Shown: one piece after another, positions 41,999 through 50,759 of the stretch | How positions within the stretch are numbered: position 1 is the stretch's first letter | How the letters are laid out: the number at the start of each line of letters is the position of its first letter | Source of the DNA: Myceligenerans crystallogenes | Lineage (GTDB): Bacteria; Actinomycetota; Actinomycetes; Actinomycetales; Cellulomonadaceae | NCBI RefSeq assembly: GCF_039529775.1 | Contig: NZ_BAAANL010000002.1 | Coordinates: 248,001 to 312,000, forward strand | DNA: 64,000 bases | Direction of reading: 5' to 3' | Program-made: the position numbers and the translations under genes | The notes under the pieces: generated by a model | The model's database searches: none | The model's input: only the letters and a program-made list of their open reading frames with translations | Told to the model about the DNA's origin: nothing

Positions 41999-42004
41999 TA
42001 AGAT
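41999..42004 (+). promoter_or_regulatory. -10 box of glxA-type regulator, probably leaderless
   Basis: TAAGAT ends 6 bases before the ATG at 42011, so transcription should begin at or next to the A of the start codon. This implies a leaderless mRNA, common in actinobacteria. There is no ribosome-binding sequence upstream, which fits. Confidence 0.5.
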
Positions 42005-42010
42005 CCTGCC

Positions 42011-43042
42011 ATGCCGGTTGAATCAGGCCCCGCCGCGCTCTCCGCACCCGCCCGTCCGCACCGGATCGCGGCACTGGTCACGGAAGGCATGGCGCCCTTC
42101 GAGCTGGGGGCGGTCGTCGAGGTCTTCGGCCTGCCCCGCCCGGAGGTCGACGGGCCCTGGTACGCCCTCGACGTGTGCAGCGACCGCCCGCACACCTCGC
42201 TCCGCATGACCGGCGGTTTCACGCTCGTCGCCGAGCACGGCCTGGACGTGCTGGAGGCGGCGGACACCGTGATCGTCCCCGCCGTCGTCGACCCGCGGAC
42301 CGGTCCCGGGCCCGACGTCGTGGCCGCCCTGCGCGCCGCGCACGCGAACGGCGCGCGCGTCGTGTCGATCTGTTCCGGCGCGTTCGCGCTGGCCGCCGCG
42401 GGCCTGCTGGACGGGCGGGAGGCGACCACCCACTGGCGGTACACGGAGCTGCTCGCCGAGCGGTTCCCCGCCGTCAAGGTCCGGCCCGACGTGCTCTACG
42501 TCGACCAGGGCGACGTCCTGACCAGCGCGGGCAGTGCGGCGGGCCTCGATCTCTGCCTGCACCTCGTCCGGACCGACCACGGGCCCGCCACGGCGAACGT
42601 GGTGGCCCGCCGGCTCGTGATCCCGCCGCACCGCGAGGGCGGCCAGGCGCAGTTCATCGAGACCCCGGTGGCCCCCGCCGGCCCGCGGGACTCCGTCGGG
42701 CAGGCCATTGCCTGGGCGCTCGGCCATCTCGCCGAGCCGATCACGGTCGAGGACCTGGCCCGTCACGCCCACATGGCCCCGCGCACGTTCGCGCGCCATT
42801 TCACCCGCCGCACCGGTACCTCCCCGATCCGCTGGCTCATCGTTCAGCGCATCCAGGCGAGCCTGCCGCTCCTCGAGGCCGGCGAGTCCGTGACCCGCGC
42901 CGCCTCGCTCGTCGGCTTCGACAGCCCCGTCACGTTCCGTCACCATTTCACCCGCACCATCAACACGAGCCCCGCCGCCTACCGCCGCGCCTTCCACGGA
43001 GCGCCCGGCGCGCAGCCGGCGGCTGCTACGGTCCTGCGATGA
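42011..43042 (+). CDS. GlxA-family AraC-type transcriptional regulator
   Basis: A 343-residue protein with two parts. Residues 20-195 are a DJ-1/PfpI-like domain (RIAALVTEGMAPFELGAVVEVFGLP, VVSICSGAFALAAAGLLDG with the nucleophile-elbow Cys). Residues 230-330 are a double helix-turn-helix AraC DNA-binding domain (AHMAPRTFARHFTRRTGTSP, ASLVGFDSPVTFRHHFTR). It probably controls the divergent rhodanese gene. Its stop overlaps the ATG of the GNAT gene downstream. Confidence 0.9.
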   Translation: MPVESGPAALSAPARPHRIAALVTEGMAPFELGAVVEVFGLPRPEVDGPWYALDVCSDRPHTSLRMTGGFTLVAEHGLDVLEAADTVIVPAVVDPRTGPGPDVVAALRAAHANGARVVSICSGAFALAAAGLLDGREATTHWRYTELLAERFPAVKVRPDVLYVDQGDVLTSAGSAAGLDLCLHLVRTDHGPATANVVARRLVIPPHREGGQAQFIETPVAPAGPRDSVGQAIAWALGHLAEPITVEDLARHAHMAPRTFARHFTRRTGTSPIRWLIVQRIQASLPLLEAGESVTRAASLVGFDSPVTFRHHFTRTINTSPAAYRRAFHGAPGAQPAAATVLR

Positions 43043-43686
43043 GCGTCCCACCACGCCCTCAGGGCCCGGTCATCCGCCCCTACCGCGCCGAGGACCGCGA
43101 CGCGGTCGCCGAGATCTGCGTCCGCACCGCCGCCGGCGGCGGCGACGCGCGCGGCATCTACTCCGACGACCTGCTCATGCCCGACGTCTACTGCCTGCCG
43201 TACGTCACGTACGCGCCGGATCTCGCGTGGGTCGTGGACGACGACGACACCGTCATCGGCTACGTCGTCGCCGTCGCGGACACGCGCGCCTTCGTCGAGT
43301 GGTACGCGCGCGACTGGGCGCCCGGCTTCCGCACCCGGCACCCGGAGCCCGGTGCCATGGGCCGGGACTTCCACTACGGGGAGGACCAGCTCGTCCGCGA
43401 CGGCGCCGACCCGCAGCGCATGCTCCGCGGGATCACCCCGGACGAACTCGCGGCCTACCCGGCCCACCTCCACATCGACCTGCTGCCGCGGGGCCAGCGC
43501 CGCGGGCTGGGCCGCCGCCTGCTCGACACGCTCCGCGCGGAACTGAGCTCCCGCGGCGTCCCCGGCGTCCATCTCGGCATGGACCCCGGCAACACGAACG
43601 CCCGGGCCTTCTACGACGCCTACGGCTTCCAGGAGCTCCCGTCCCACCGCCCGGACGTCCCGCTCCTGGGCATCCCCACGAGGTAA
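43039..43686 (+). CDS. GNAT family N-acetyltransferase
   Basis: A 215-residue GNAT protein: VIRPYRAEDRDAVAEICVRTA, LHIDLLPRGQRRGLGRRLLD (acetyl-CoA loop RRGLGR) and NARAFYDAYGFQELP. The middle has a PDLAWVVDDDDTVIGYVVAV strand pair and a helical insertion (DTRAFVEWYARDW) as in GNATs related to O-GlcNAcase acetyltransferase domains. Substrate unknown. ATG at 43039 overlaps the upstream stop (ATGA). Confidence 0.85.
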   Translation: MSVPPRPQGPVIRPYRAEDRDAVAEICVRTAAGGGDARGIYSDDLLMPDVYCLPYVTYAPDLAWVVDDDDTVIGYVVAVADTRAFVEWYARDWAPGFRTRHPEPGAMGRDFHYGEDQLVRDGADPQRMLRGITPDELAAYPAHLHIDLLPRGQRRGLGRRLLDTLRAELSSRGVPGVHLGMDPGNTNARAFYDAYGFQELPSHRPDVPLLGIPTR

Positions 43687-43700
43687 CCGCAGGACGCCGC

Positions 43701-44333
43701 TCAGGACCCGCCTGCGGCTGCCGCCTCCGTCCAGGCCCTCCGGACCTGCTCGAACCGGGTCGGCAGCGGCGGGCGGGTCGCCCCGTACCGCGCGTTCGTG
43801 CGGTGCACGAACCGCCGCCAGGACAGCACCAGCCCCTGCCGCGTGATCGGCAGACCGCTGGAGACGGTCGTCCCGTTGTCGTGCGTGTGATGCACCGTCA
43901 GCAGCAGCGCCCGCGGGACGGACCCCTCCAGCTCCGCCGCCAGTTCCTCCCGGACCGCCATCCAGTGCCGCAGCAGGATCACCACGTCCGGGGTCAGCCG
44001 GTGCCTCCGCACCGCCTGGTGCTTCCCGTGGCGCACGGTCGCGGTCCCCTCCCCCGCCCTCGCCGCGTCGGGCCCCAGATCGAGATCCTCCACCCGCATC
44101 CGCAGCAGGTCCCCGTACCGCGCCCCCGTGGCCCGCACGAGCCCGGTGATCACCGCAAGCCGGGCCGTCTCGGGCTTCGCCCCGGCCCGCATCGCCTCGC
44201 CGGCGAGCTCCCGCCACACCCACTCGGCCTCCTCCAGCGTCACGGGCGGCCTCGGGTACCGGGGCTCGTCCCCGGAATCCCGGGCCCCGGGCGTCAGGGG
44301 TTCGTCGGTCACGTCAGTGCTCTCACCAGCCAT
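43701..44333 (-). CDS. tyrosine-recombinase-like protein, incomplete catalytic domain
   Basis: A 210-residue protein. VITGLVRATGARYGDLLRMRVEDLDLG matches the first catalytic-Arg region of tyrosine recombinases. TATVRHGKHQAVRRHRLTPDVVILL matches the beta hairpin with the catalytic Lys position. The expected downstream HxxR and Tyr motifs are not visible; the end is RRAWTEAAAAGGS. It is therefore either a degenerated integrase or a protein that reuses the fold. No attachment site or phage genes are near. Start ATG at 44333. Confidence 0.6.
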   Translation of the reverse strand: MAGESTDVTDEPLTPGARDSGDEPRYPRPPVTLEEAEWVWRELAGEAMRAGAKPETARLAVITGLVRATGARYGDLLRMRVEDLDLGPDAARAGEGTATVRHGKHQAVRRHRLTPDVVILLRHWMAVREELAAELEGSVPRALLLTVHHTHDNGTTVSSGLPITRQGLVLSWRRFVHRTNARYGATRPPLPTRFEQVRRAWTEAAAAGGS

Positions 44334-44404
44334 GGCTGGATCCTACGCTTGGCACACTATTCATTCCAGAGGGTTCCGGTCCCGCCGTCGCATAGGCTCG
44401 GCGG

Positions 44405-45058
44405 GTGCCCCTCCCCAGCACCCTGGCCCGGCCGGTCGACCACGAGATCGTGATCAAGAGGTCCCGGTTCCTCGCGCACGTCGCCCCGGTCGCGGACACC
44501 GCCGCGGCCGACGCCGTCGTCGCCCGCCTGCGCAAGCGGTTCTGGGACGCCCGGCACCACTGCGTCGCGATGGTGCTCGGGGTCCGGGCCGATCAGGCCC
44601 GCTCGTCGGACGACGGCGAGCCGTCCGGCACCGCGGGCGTGCCCATGCTGGAGGTCCTGAGGCACCGCGACGTGACCGACGTCGTCGCCGTCGTGACCAG
44701 GTACTTCGGCGGGGTGAAGCTCGGCGCGGGCGGCCTCGTCCGGGCGTACTCGGGGGCCGTGGCCGAGACCCTGGACCTCGCCCGGAGCTCGGGCGCGATG
44801 CTGCGCCGCGAGTTGCTGCAGGAGGTCGAGGTGCCGGTCCCCCACGCCGACGCCGGCCGGTTCGACAACCTCCTGCGGGACTGGGCGGGGACGCACGGCT
44901 CGGTCGTCACGGACGCGGTGTACGACGACGTCGCCCGCCTCCGCCTGCTGGTCCCGGCCGCCCAGCTGGAGGCGCTGCGAGCGGACCTCGCCGCGGCGTC
45001 GTCGGGCCGCCTGGCGCCCGGCCTCGGCGAGCAGCGCGTCGTGGACGTGCCCGCCTGA
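44405..45058 (+). CDS. YigZ/IMPACT family protein
   Basis: A 217-residue protein with an IMPACT N-terminal domain: IVIKRSRFLAHVAPV, KRFWDARHHCVAMVLG, SSDDGEPSGTAGVPMLEVL and VTRYFGGVKLGAGGLVRAYS. A DUF1949-like C-terminal ferredoxin-fold domain follows. The family is conserved in bacteria and related to eukaryotic IMPACT; its bacterial role is unclear (translation or nucleic-acid binding). GTG start at 44405. Complete. Confidence 0.9.
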   Translation: MPLPSTLARPVDHEIVIKRSRFLAHVAPVADTAAADAVVARLRKRFWDARHHCVAMVLGVRADQARSSDDGEPSGTAGVPMLEVLRHRDVTDVVAVVTRYFGGVKLGAGGLVRAYSGAVAETLDLARSSGAMLRRELLQEVEVPVPHADAGRFDNLLRDWAGTHGSVVTDAVYDDVARLRLLVPAAQLEALRADLAAASSGRLAPGLGEQRVVDVPA

Positions 45059-45231
45059 CCGGGCCGGCGACCCGGTACGAAAATCGGATTCCGCCCGAAC
45101 CGGCGCGTCCCGGGACCGGTCCCGGCCGACCTGCGGGAAGCTCGCGTCTGGCCCGCTCCCAGGGCGGGCCGGATGCGTCCCTGACGCATGCGGGGGGGCA
45201 CTGTCCGTAGTCGTTTGCCGAAAGGATTCCC

Positions 45232-46344
45232 ATGAGACGAAGCCACGCTGTCCGGCTGGCCTCGATCACGGCCACCGCGATCGCCACGATCGCCGTGGCC
45301 ACCACGACGGCGCTGGGCCCGGTGGCCCAGGCCGGCGAGGCCGCCGCCGGATCAGCCGCGTCATCGGGCACGGCCGCCGCCCGTGACACCGCGATCGACT
45401 CGACGGTCGCGCCCGTGCTCCGGAACGGCCGGGTGCACACGTACTCGGCCCGCCAGATGGAGCGGGTCGAGGCCCAGGGCGGCGACCCGGAGGTGCTGGC
45501 CTACTGGACGCCGGAGCGGATGGCCGAGGCGAAGCCGATCGACGAACCGGGTGACCGGGAGCTCGTCGGCCGGCAGGCCCGGGCGCTCGCGAACCAGCTG
45601 GCCCTCGCGGCCACCGCCGAGCCGGTCAGCACCTACAGCGCCCCGGTGGCGCCCCAGGGCGTGCGGCCCATGGCCCGCCGCACGCTGCCGATCAACACCG
45701 GCAAGCTGTTCATCGGCGGTTTCGAGAGCGGTTCGTGGTGCTCGGCCGCGGCGATCAACACGGGCTCCAAGCGCGTGCTGATCACGGCGGGCCACTGCGT
45801 GCACGAGGGCCCCGGCGGCACCTGGCACCGCAACCTGGTCTTCGTGCCGATGTACCGCGGGCACGCGGACTACCGCGCGCCGTACGGCAAGTTCCAGGTC
45901 GCCACGATGCACGCCTTCCAGGGCTGGACGCGCAGCGGGTACTTCAGCCGCGACGTCGCGTTCGCCTCGACGTACCGCAACGACCGGGACCAGCGCCTGG
46001 TCGGGGCGGTCGGCGGGAACGGGCTGACCACCGGCGGGTCGTACCGGTTCACGGCGACGATCTTCGGCTACCCGTACAACCTCGACGACGGCCTGCGCAT
46101 GCAGCGCTGCCGCAAGGAGGTGCACCGGCACGGCGACCGCAGGACGTCGCTCGCGTCGGGCTGCGGGTACGGCCAGGGGTCGTCCGGCGGTCCGTGGCTC
46201 TGGCACTACTCGTCGGAGCGCGGCACGGGGTACGCCCGCGGCGTGACGTCGTACGGGCCGCGGAGCGGCTTCAGCTACATCGCGTCGCCGCACTTCGACA
46301 GCGCCGTGCGGGACCTGGCGGCCGCGGCGAACCGCGCGTTCTGA
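45232..46344 (+). CDS. secreted trypsin-like serine protease
   Basis: A 370-residue exported protease. The signal peptide is MRRSHAVRLASITATAIA... ending near GPVAQAGEA. A pro-region of about 110 residues includes PEVLAYWTPERMAEAKPID. The chymotrypsin-fold domain has catalytic His in LITAGHCVHEG, Asp in YFSRDVAFASTY and Ser in GYGQGSSGGPWLW. Four Cys in the domain can make the expected disulfides. The pattern resembles V8-like/glutamyl-endopeptidase-type trypsin-like peptidases of actinobacteria. Start ATG at 45232 has AAAGGA upstream. A strong hairpin follows the gene. Confidence 0.88.
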   Translation: MRRSHAVRLASITATAIATIAVATTTALGPVAQAGEAAAGSAASSGTAAARDTAIDSTVAPVLRNGRVHTYSARQMERVEAQGGDPEVLAYWTPERMAEAKPIDEPGDRELVGRQARALANQLALAATAEPVSTYSAPVAPQGVRPMARRTLPINTGKLFIGGFESGSWCSAAAINTGSKRVLITAGHCVHEGPGGTWHRNLVFVPMYRGHADYRAPYGKFQVATMHAFQGWTRSGYFSRDVAFASTYRNDRDQRLVGAVGGNGLTTGGSYRFTATIFGYPYNLDDGLRMQRCRKEVHRHGDRRTSLASGCGYGQGSSGGPWLWHYSSERGTGYARGVTSYGPRSGFSYIASPHFDSAVRDLAAAANRAF

Positions 46345-46384
46345 CCGCGTCCTGACCGCGTGCTGATCACCCGCTGAGCGGGCG

Positions 46385-46418
46385 GTGGCGCATCACCTGG
46401 TCCCAGGTGATGCGCCAC
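46385..46418. terminator. bidirectional terminator between protease and UGPase genes
   Basis: GTGGCGCATCACCT and AGGTGATGCGCCAC form a perfect 14-bp stem with a 6-base loop, followed by TGTCGTT on the plus strand. It lies between two convergent genes. Confidence 0.85.
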
Positions 46419-46461
46419 TGTCGTTCCCGGCGCCCGCCCGGCGGGCGGCCGCCCGCCCGGA

Positions 46462-47916
46462 TCACTCGATCCCGTCGGCCCCCACCACGGCCCCGTCGGG
46501 CACGCGCGCGGGAGCGCCGTCGTCGGGCAGCGACGCCTTGCCGCGCGCGACGACGCCCGCGCCGAACGTCCAGTCCCCGGAGACGGTGAGCGACTCGGCC
46601 GTCGCGAGCGACGGCGCGCCGGCCTCGAAGCGGGCCGTGAAGTCGTCGATCAGCTTGTAGTACCGCTTGTCGAGGTCGACCAGCGGAGCCGTCTCGCCGG
46701 CCTCGGCGTCGAACGCGGCCGTGAGGCGGAAGTCGTCCGTGAGCTCGTAGACGTCCGAGCGCAGCAGCAGCAGGTCGTTCGTCGTCTTGACGGGCAGGAA
46801 GCGGCTGCGCGGCACCTCGATCGCCGTCGCGCCCTCGAACACGCCCACGGCGGCGCCCATGGCCGACTCGATCTGGATCACCGCGGGCGACGTCGCGTCG
46901 CTCGGGTCGACCGTCTTCTCGTTGCGAATGAGAGGAAGTTCCAGCACGCCGCCGGTGCGGTCGAGCTCCGCGGCCAGCGCCTCGAGGTCGAACCACAGGT
47001 TGTTGGTGTGGAAGTAGGGGTGCCGGGTGGCGTCCAGCGCGTACGCCAGGTCGTCGGGGTGGGTCTGAGCCGTCTCGCGCTGCACGATCCGGCCGTCCGA
47101 CCTGCGCACCACCAGCTGCCCGCCCTTGACGTCGGCGGGGGTCTTGGCGCACAGCTCCGCGGCGTACGGCGCCCCGGAGGCGGCGAACCAGCCGGCGATG
47201 CGGGCGTCCGGCGCGGCGCCGAGGTTGTCCGAGTTGGACACGGACAGGTACCGGAACCCGGCCTCCAGCAGCGCGGTGACGATCCCGTTGGCGTGCAGCG
47301 CGGCGTACAGGTCGCCGTGCCCGGGCGGGCACCACTCCAGGGACGGGTCCGCGTCCCAGGCCACGGGCTCGAGCGTGTCGGCGAGCAGCTTCGGCTCGCG
47401 GTTCTGCAGGAAGTCCAGGGGCAGGCCGTCGACGGCGAGATCCGGGTAGGCGGCCAGCGCCTCCAGGGTGTCGTCGCTGGTGCGGAACGAGTCCATGAGG
47501 ACGAGCGGCAGCCGGGCCCCGGTCGCCTCGCGGGCGGCGCGGATCTGCCCGGCGATGACGTCGAGGAAGCTGAGGGTCCGGCCCGAGGCGCCGTCGGCCC
47601 GCGGCAGGCTGCGCACGGGCAGCAGGCTCTTGGCGCGGTCCATGCCCATGGAGGTGCCGAGGCCGCCGTTGAGCTTGCAGATCGCGGTCCGGCCGAGGGC
47701 GGCGGCCGCCGCGGCGTCGTCGATGTCGAGGTCCGCGTGACGCGGGATGCCGGTGAGGGGCTCGATGTCGTCCTCGCGGATCAGGCCGGTCTCGCCGGAG
47801 GTGAGGATTCCGTAGAAGCGCGTGAACGTGTCGACGGCGGCGGGCGCGACGCCCGCCTCGGTCATCTTGTCCCGTGCCTGCTGCAGGCCGTGCGGCTGTG
47901 CGGTCGCGTCGCTCAT
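46462..47916 (-). CDS. UTP-glucose-1-phosphate uridylyltransferase (eukaryotic-like UDPGP family)
   Basis: A 484-residue nucleotidyltransferase. CKLNGGLGTSMGMDRAKSLLPV is the nucleotide-binding loop of the UDPGP family (like eukaryotic UGP, not GalU). Other conserved parts are FLQNREPKLL, EWCPPGHGDLYAAL, YLSVSNSDNLGA (metal-binding Asp region), FHTNNLWFDLEAL and the C-terminal beta-helix. Makes UDP-glucose for glycans and trehalose. Start ATG at 47916. Confidence 0.92.
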   Translation of the reverse strand: MSDATAQPHGLQQARDKMTEAGVAPAAVDTFTRFYGILTSGETGLIREDDIEPLTGIPRHADLDIDDAAAAAALGRTAICKLNGGLGTSMGMDRAKSLLPVRSLPRADGASGRTLSFLDVIAGQIRAAREATGARLPLVLMDSFRTSDDTLEALAAYPDLAVDGLPLDFLQNREPKLLADTLEPVAWDADPSLEWCPPGHGDLYAALHANGIVTALLEAGFRYLSVSNSDNLGAAPDARIAGWFAASGAPYAAELCAKTPADVKGGQLVVRRSDGRIVQRETAQTHPDDLAYALDATRHPYFHTNNLWFDLEALAAELDRTGGVLELPLIRNEKTVDPSDATSPAVIQIESAMGAAVGVFEGATAIEVPRSRFLPVKTTNDLLLLRSDVYELTDDFRLTAAFDAEAGETAPLVDLDKRYYKLIDDFTARFEAGAPSLATAESLTVSGDWTFGAGVVARGKASLPDDGAPARVPDGAVVGADGIE

Positions 47917-47959
47917 GGGGCCCAGATTATGCGAACGGGACAGCCCGGCGGGTGTGATC

Positions 47960-48583
47960 TCAGGCGAACCTGCCGGGATCCCCCGCCCCCTCCCGGACGA
48001 TCTGCGGGTACCCCTCGGACCAGTCCACGACGGTGGTGGGCTCCGGCCCCGAGGTCCGCCCGTCGTCGAGCACGATGTCGACGGCGCCGTCGAGCGCGGC
48101 GGCGGCCGCGATCCCGTCCGTCAGCGGCTCGGTCTCGCCGGGCAGGATGAGCGTGGAGGACAGCAGCGGCTCCCCCAGCTCCCGCAGCAGGGCCGCCACG
48201 ACGCGATGGTCCGGGATCCGCACCCCGACGCTCTTCTTCTTCGGGTGCGCCAGCCGCCGCGGCACCTCGGCGGTCGCGGGCAGGATGAACGTGTACGGCC
48301 CGGGGGTGGCGGCCTTGATCGCGCGGAACGCGCTGTTGTCGAGCTTGACGAGCTGGCCGAGCTGCGCGAAGTCCGCGCACACGAGCGTGTAGTGGTGCCG
48401 GGCGTCGAGCCGCCGGATGTCGCGGATGCGTCCGACGGCCTCCGTGTTCCCGACGGCGGCGCCGAGGGCGTACCCGGAGTCGGTGGGATACGCGACCAGG
48501 CCGCCCTCGCGCACGACGGCGACGGTCTGCGCGATGGACCGGGGCTGCGGGTCGTCGGGGTGGACCTCGAGGTAGCGTGCCAT
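47960..48583 (-). CDS. Sua5/YciO/YrdC family L-threonylcarbamoyladenylate synthase-like protein
   Basis: A 207-residue YrdC-domain protein: AQTVAVVREGGLVAYPTDSGYALGA, RIRDIRRLDARHHYTLVCADFAQL, PGPYTFILPATAEVPRRLAHPKKKSVGVRIPDH (read in two parts) and SSTLILPG. The length and Lys-rich KKKSVGVRIP are those of the short YciO-like group. Members take part in threonylcarbamoylation of tRNA (t6A37), although YciO-type members may have a different role. ATG at 48583. Confidence 0.85.
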   Translation of the reverse strand: MARYLEVHPDDPQPRSIAQTVAVVREGGLVAYPTDSGYALGAAVGNTEAVGRIRDIRRLDARHHYTLVCADFAQLGQLVKLDNSAFRAIKAATPGPYTFILPATAEVPRRLAHPKKKSVGVRIPDHRVVAALLRELGEPLLSSTLILPGETEPLTDGIAAAAALDGAVDIVLDDGRTSGPEPTTVVDWSEGYPQIVREGAGDPGRFA

Positions 48584-48614
48584 GGACCGACGCTACCGGA
48601 GGTCAGCGAAATCT

Positions 48615-49625
48615 TCAGGCGCCGAGCGCCCGCCGCAGCTCCGCCTCCGACGCGTTCCCGCCGGAGCAGACGACGGCGACCCGCTGCCCCGCGAAGATCG
48701 CCGGATGCCGCACGACGGCGGCCAGCGCGGCGGCCCCCGCACCCTCGGCGACGGTGTGCGCCGCGGTGAGGAAGTGGCGCTGGGCGGCGGCGATCTCGTC
48801 GTCGGACACGAGCAGGAAGTCCGTCAGGTGCTCGCGCAGGACCGCCTGGGTGAACTCGAACCCGGTGCCGGTGGCCAGCCCTTCGGCGCGCGTGCCGACG
48901 GGCCGGCGGACGATCTCGCGGGCGCGCCAGGAGTCGTGCGCGGCGGGGGCGGCGTCGGACTGCACGCCGTACACCCGCACGTGCGGCGCGAGCGCGGCGG
49001 CGACGACGCAGGCGGCGACCGCCCCGGAGCCGCCGCCGACGGGGACGACGATCGCGTCGAGCCCGGGTTCCTGCCGCAGCAGCTCGAGGTAGGCGGTCCC
49101 GACGCCGGCGACGAGCGCGGGCTCGTTCGCGACCTCCACGAGCCGCGCCCCGGAGGCCGCGGCGAGCTCGGCGGCGTGCGCCCCCGCCTCGGCGAGGGAC
49201 TCCCCCGCCAGCACCAGGCTCGCCCCGAGCCGCTCCACGGCCCGCACCTTGACCGGGTTGGGCTCCGGCGGACCCGCGGGCATGACGATCGTGGCCGGCG
49301 TCCCGGTGTGCCGGGCGGCGTAGGCCTGTGCCTGCGCGTGGTTCCCGGTGGAGTAGGCGACGACGCCGCGGGCGCGTTCGCCCTCGGGTATCGACAGGTG
49401 CAGGTTGAGCGCGCCGCGCACCTTGAACGCGCTGGTGTGCTGCAGGTTCTCGTGCTTGACGACGACGTTCGCGCCGGTGAGCGCGTCGAGCTCGCCGTAC
49501 GACGACGCCGGGGTGCGGACCACGAGCGGTTCGATGCGGCGGTGGGCGGCCAGGACGTCGTCGAACCCGATGCCGTTGCCGGCCGCCGTACCTGCCACCT
49601 GGTCCTTCGTCTGTTCCACAGTCAT
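48615..49625 (-). CDS. threonine/serine dehydratase
   Basis: A 336-residue PLP enzyme of fold type II: KHENLQHTSAFKVRGALNLHL contains the PLP Lys. Further motifs are YSTGNHAQAQAYAARHTG (cofactor loop), VPVGGGSGAVAACVVAAAL (phosphate-binding Gly loop) and VVCSGGNASEAELRRAL. It should deaminate threonine or serine. It has no C-terminal ACT domain, so it is the catabolic type. ATG at 49625; an in-frame GTG at 49634 is 4 bases after GGAGGG and is an alternative. It diverges from a LysR regulator with a palindrome in between. Confidence 0.9.
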   Translation of the reverse strand: MTVEQTKDQVAGTAAGNGIGFDDVLAAHRRIEPLVVRTPASSYGELDALTGANVVVKHENLQHTSAFKVRGALNLHLSIPEGERARGVVAYSTGNHAQAQAYAARHTGTPATIVMPAGPPEPNPVKVRAVERLGASLVLAGESLAEAGAHAAELAAASGARLVEVANEPALVAGVGTAYLELLRQEPGLDAIVVPVGGGSGAVAACVVAAALAPHVRVYGVQSDAAPAAHDSWRAREIVRRPVGTRAEGLATGTGFEFTQAVLREHLTDFLLVSDDEIAAAQRHFLTAAHTVAEGAGAAALAAVVRHPAIFAGQRVAVVCSGGNASEAELRRALGA

Positions 49626-49661
49626 GGGAACCACATTGCCCTCCCATGAACCCATAGGTCC

Positions 49662-49673
49662 AATACGAGTATT
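49662..49673. promoter_or_regulatory. AATAC-GA-GTATT palindrome, candidate LysR operator
   Basis: A perfect 5-bp inverted repeat with 2-base centre in the 96-base gap between divergent dehydratase and lysR-type genes. LysR regulators usually bind such short AT-rich dyads (T-N11-A class) in divergent promoters. Confidence 0.55.
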
Positions 49674-49721
49674 CGCGAGGAAACATAGCCTCAGCCGATG
49701 AGATGGGCGTAGGCTGGTCGC

Positions 49722-50675
49722 ATGCCCGCAGATCTTGACCTGACGCGGCTCCGCGTGCTCGCGGCCGTCGCCCGCACCGGCTCCGTCACCGCCGCCGCCC
49801 GCGAGCTGGGCTACGCGCAGCCGTCGGTCAGCCACCACCTCGCCCGCCTCGAGACCGAGGCCGGCATCCCCCTGTTGCAGCGCGCCGGGCGCGGCGTCCG
49901 CCTCACCGAGGCCGGGCGGCTGCTCGCCGACCGCGCCGAGGAGATCCTCGCCCGCGTGGACGGCGCCGCCCGCGAGCTGGAGGCGCTCGCCGAGCTCCGC
50001 GCCGGCCGCGCCCGCCTCGCCGCGTTCCCGTCGGCGCTGGCCACGATCATCCCGGCCGCGGTCGCCACGCTCCGCGCGGACCATCCCGGGCTCGCCGTCG
50101 GCCTGCTGGAGGCCGAGCCGCCCGAGGCGGTGGACGCGCTGCGCGCCGGGAAGGTCGACGTCGCGCTCGTCTTCGAGCACACCGACGTCGCGCACACCCG
50201 CACCATCGAGGACCTGTCCCGCTTCGAGGTGACCGACGTCTTCGACGAGCCCGTGCACCTGGTGCAGGCCGCCCGCGACGCCCCGCCCGGAACGCGCGGC
50301 GGCGTGTGCGACGCCCCGGCGCTGGCCACCCTCGCCGACGCCGACTGGATCGCGGGCTGCGAACGATGTCGCGCCGACCTCCTGGCTCGCTGCGCCCAGG
50401 CGGGTTTCGCGCCCCGGATCGCCTTCGAGACCGACGACTACGTCGCGATCCAGGCCCTGGTCGCCTCCGGCGCGGGCGTGTCGACCGTGCCCGCCCTGAC
50501 GCTGCGCGCGCACCGCGACCCCGGCGTCGTCACCGCGCCCCTGCCGGGCGCGATCCGCCGCATCATGGCCCTGACCATCGGCGCCCCGACCCCGCCCGCC
50601 CGCGAGCTCATCGACCGGCTCACCGCCGTCGGGCGGCGGTTCGCCGACGAGGACGCGCTCGCCGCGCTTGTGTGA
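49722..50675 (+). CDS. LysR family transcriptional regulator
   Basis: A 317-residue regulator. N-terminal winged HTH: LDLTRLRVLAAVARTGSVTAAARELGYAQPSVSHHLARLE (residues about 5-45; quoted parts are LRVLAAVARTGSV and YAQPSVSHHLARLE). The C-terminal part is a periplasmic-binding-like inducer domain (ARLAAFPSALATIIPAAV, KVDVALVFEHTD). It probably controls the divergent threonine/serine dehydratase. Confidence 0.92.
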   Translation: MPADLDLTRLRVLAAVARTGSVTAAARELGYAQPSVSHHLARLETEAGIPLLQRAGRGVRLTEAGRLLADRAEEILARVDGAARELEALAELRAGRARLAAFPSALATIIPAAVATLRADHPGLAVGLLEAEPPEAVDALRAGKVDVALVFEHTDVAHTRTIEDLSRFEVTDVFDEPVHLVQAARDAPPGTRGGVCDAPALATLADADWIAGCERCRADLLARCAQAGFAPRIAFETDDYVAIQALVASGAGVSTVPALTLRAHRDPGVVTAPLPGAIRRIMALTIGAPTPPARELIDRLTAVGRRFADEDALAALV

Positions 50676-50759
50676 CCGTCTCGTAAACAGGTTTTGGCCG
50701 GAAGCGATATGTCTGCCGCAGTCCTTTTTTTCGGGGTGTGATCATGGCAACATCAAGGG

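Noticed and set aside
43701..44333. Integrated mobile element marked by the recombinase-like gene
   Set aside because: No attachment-site repeats, no adjacent tRNA, and no phage or conjugation genes are visible.
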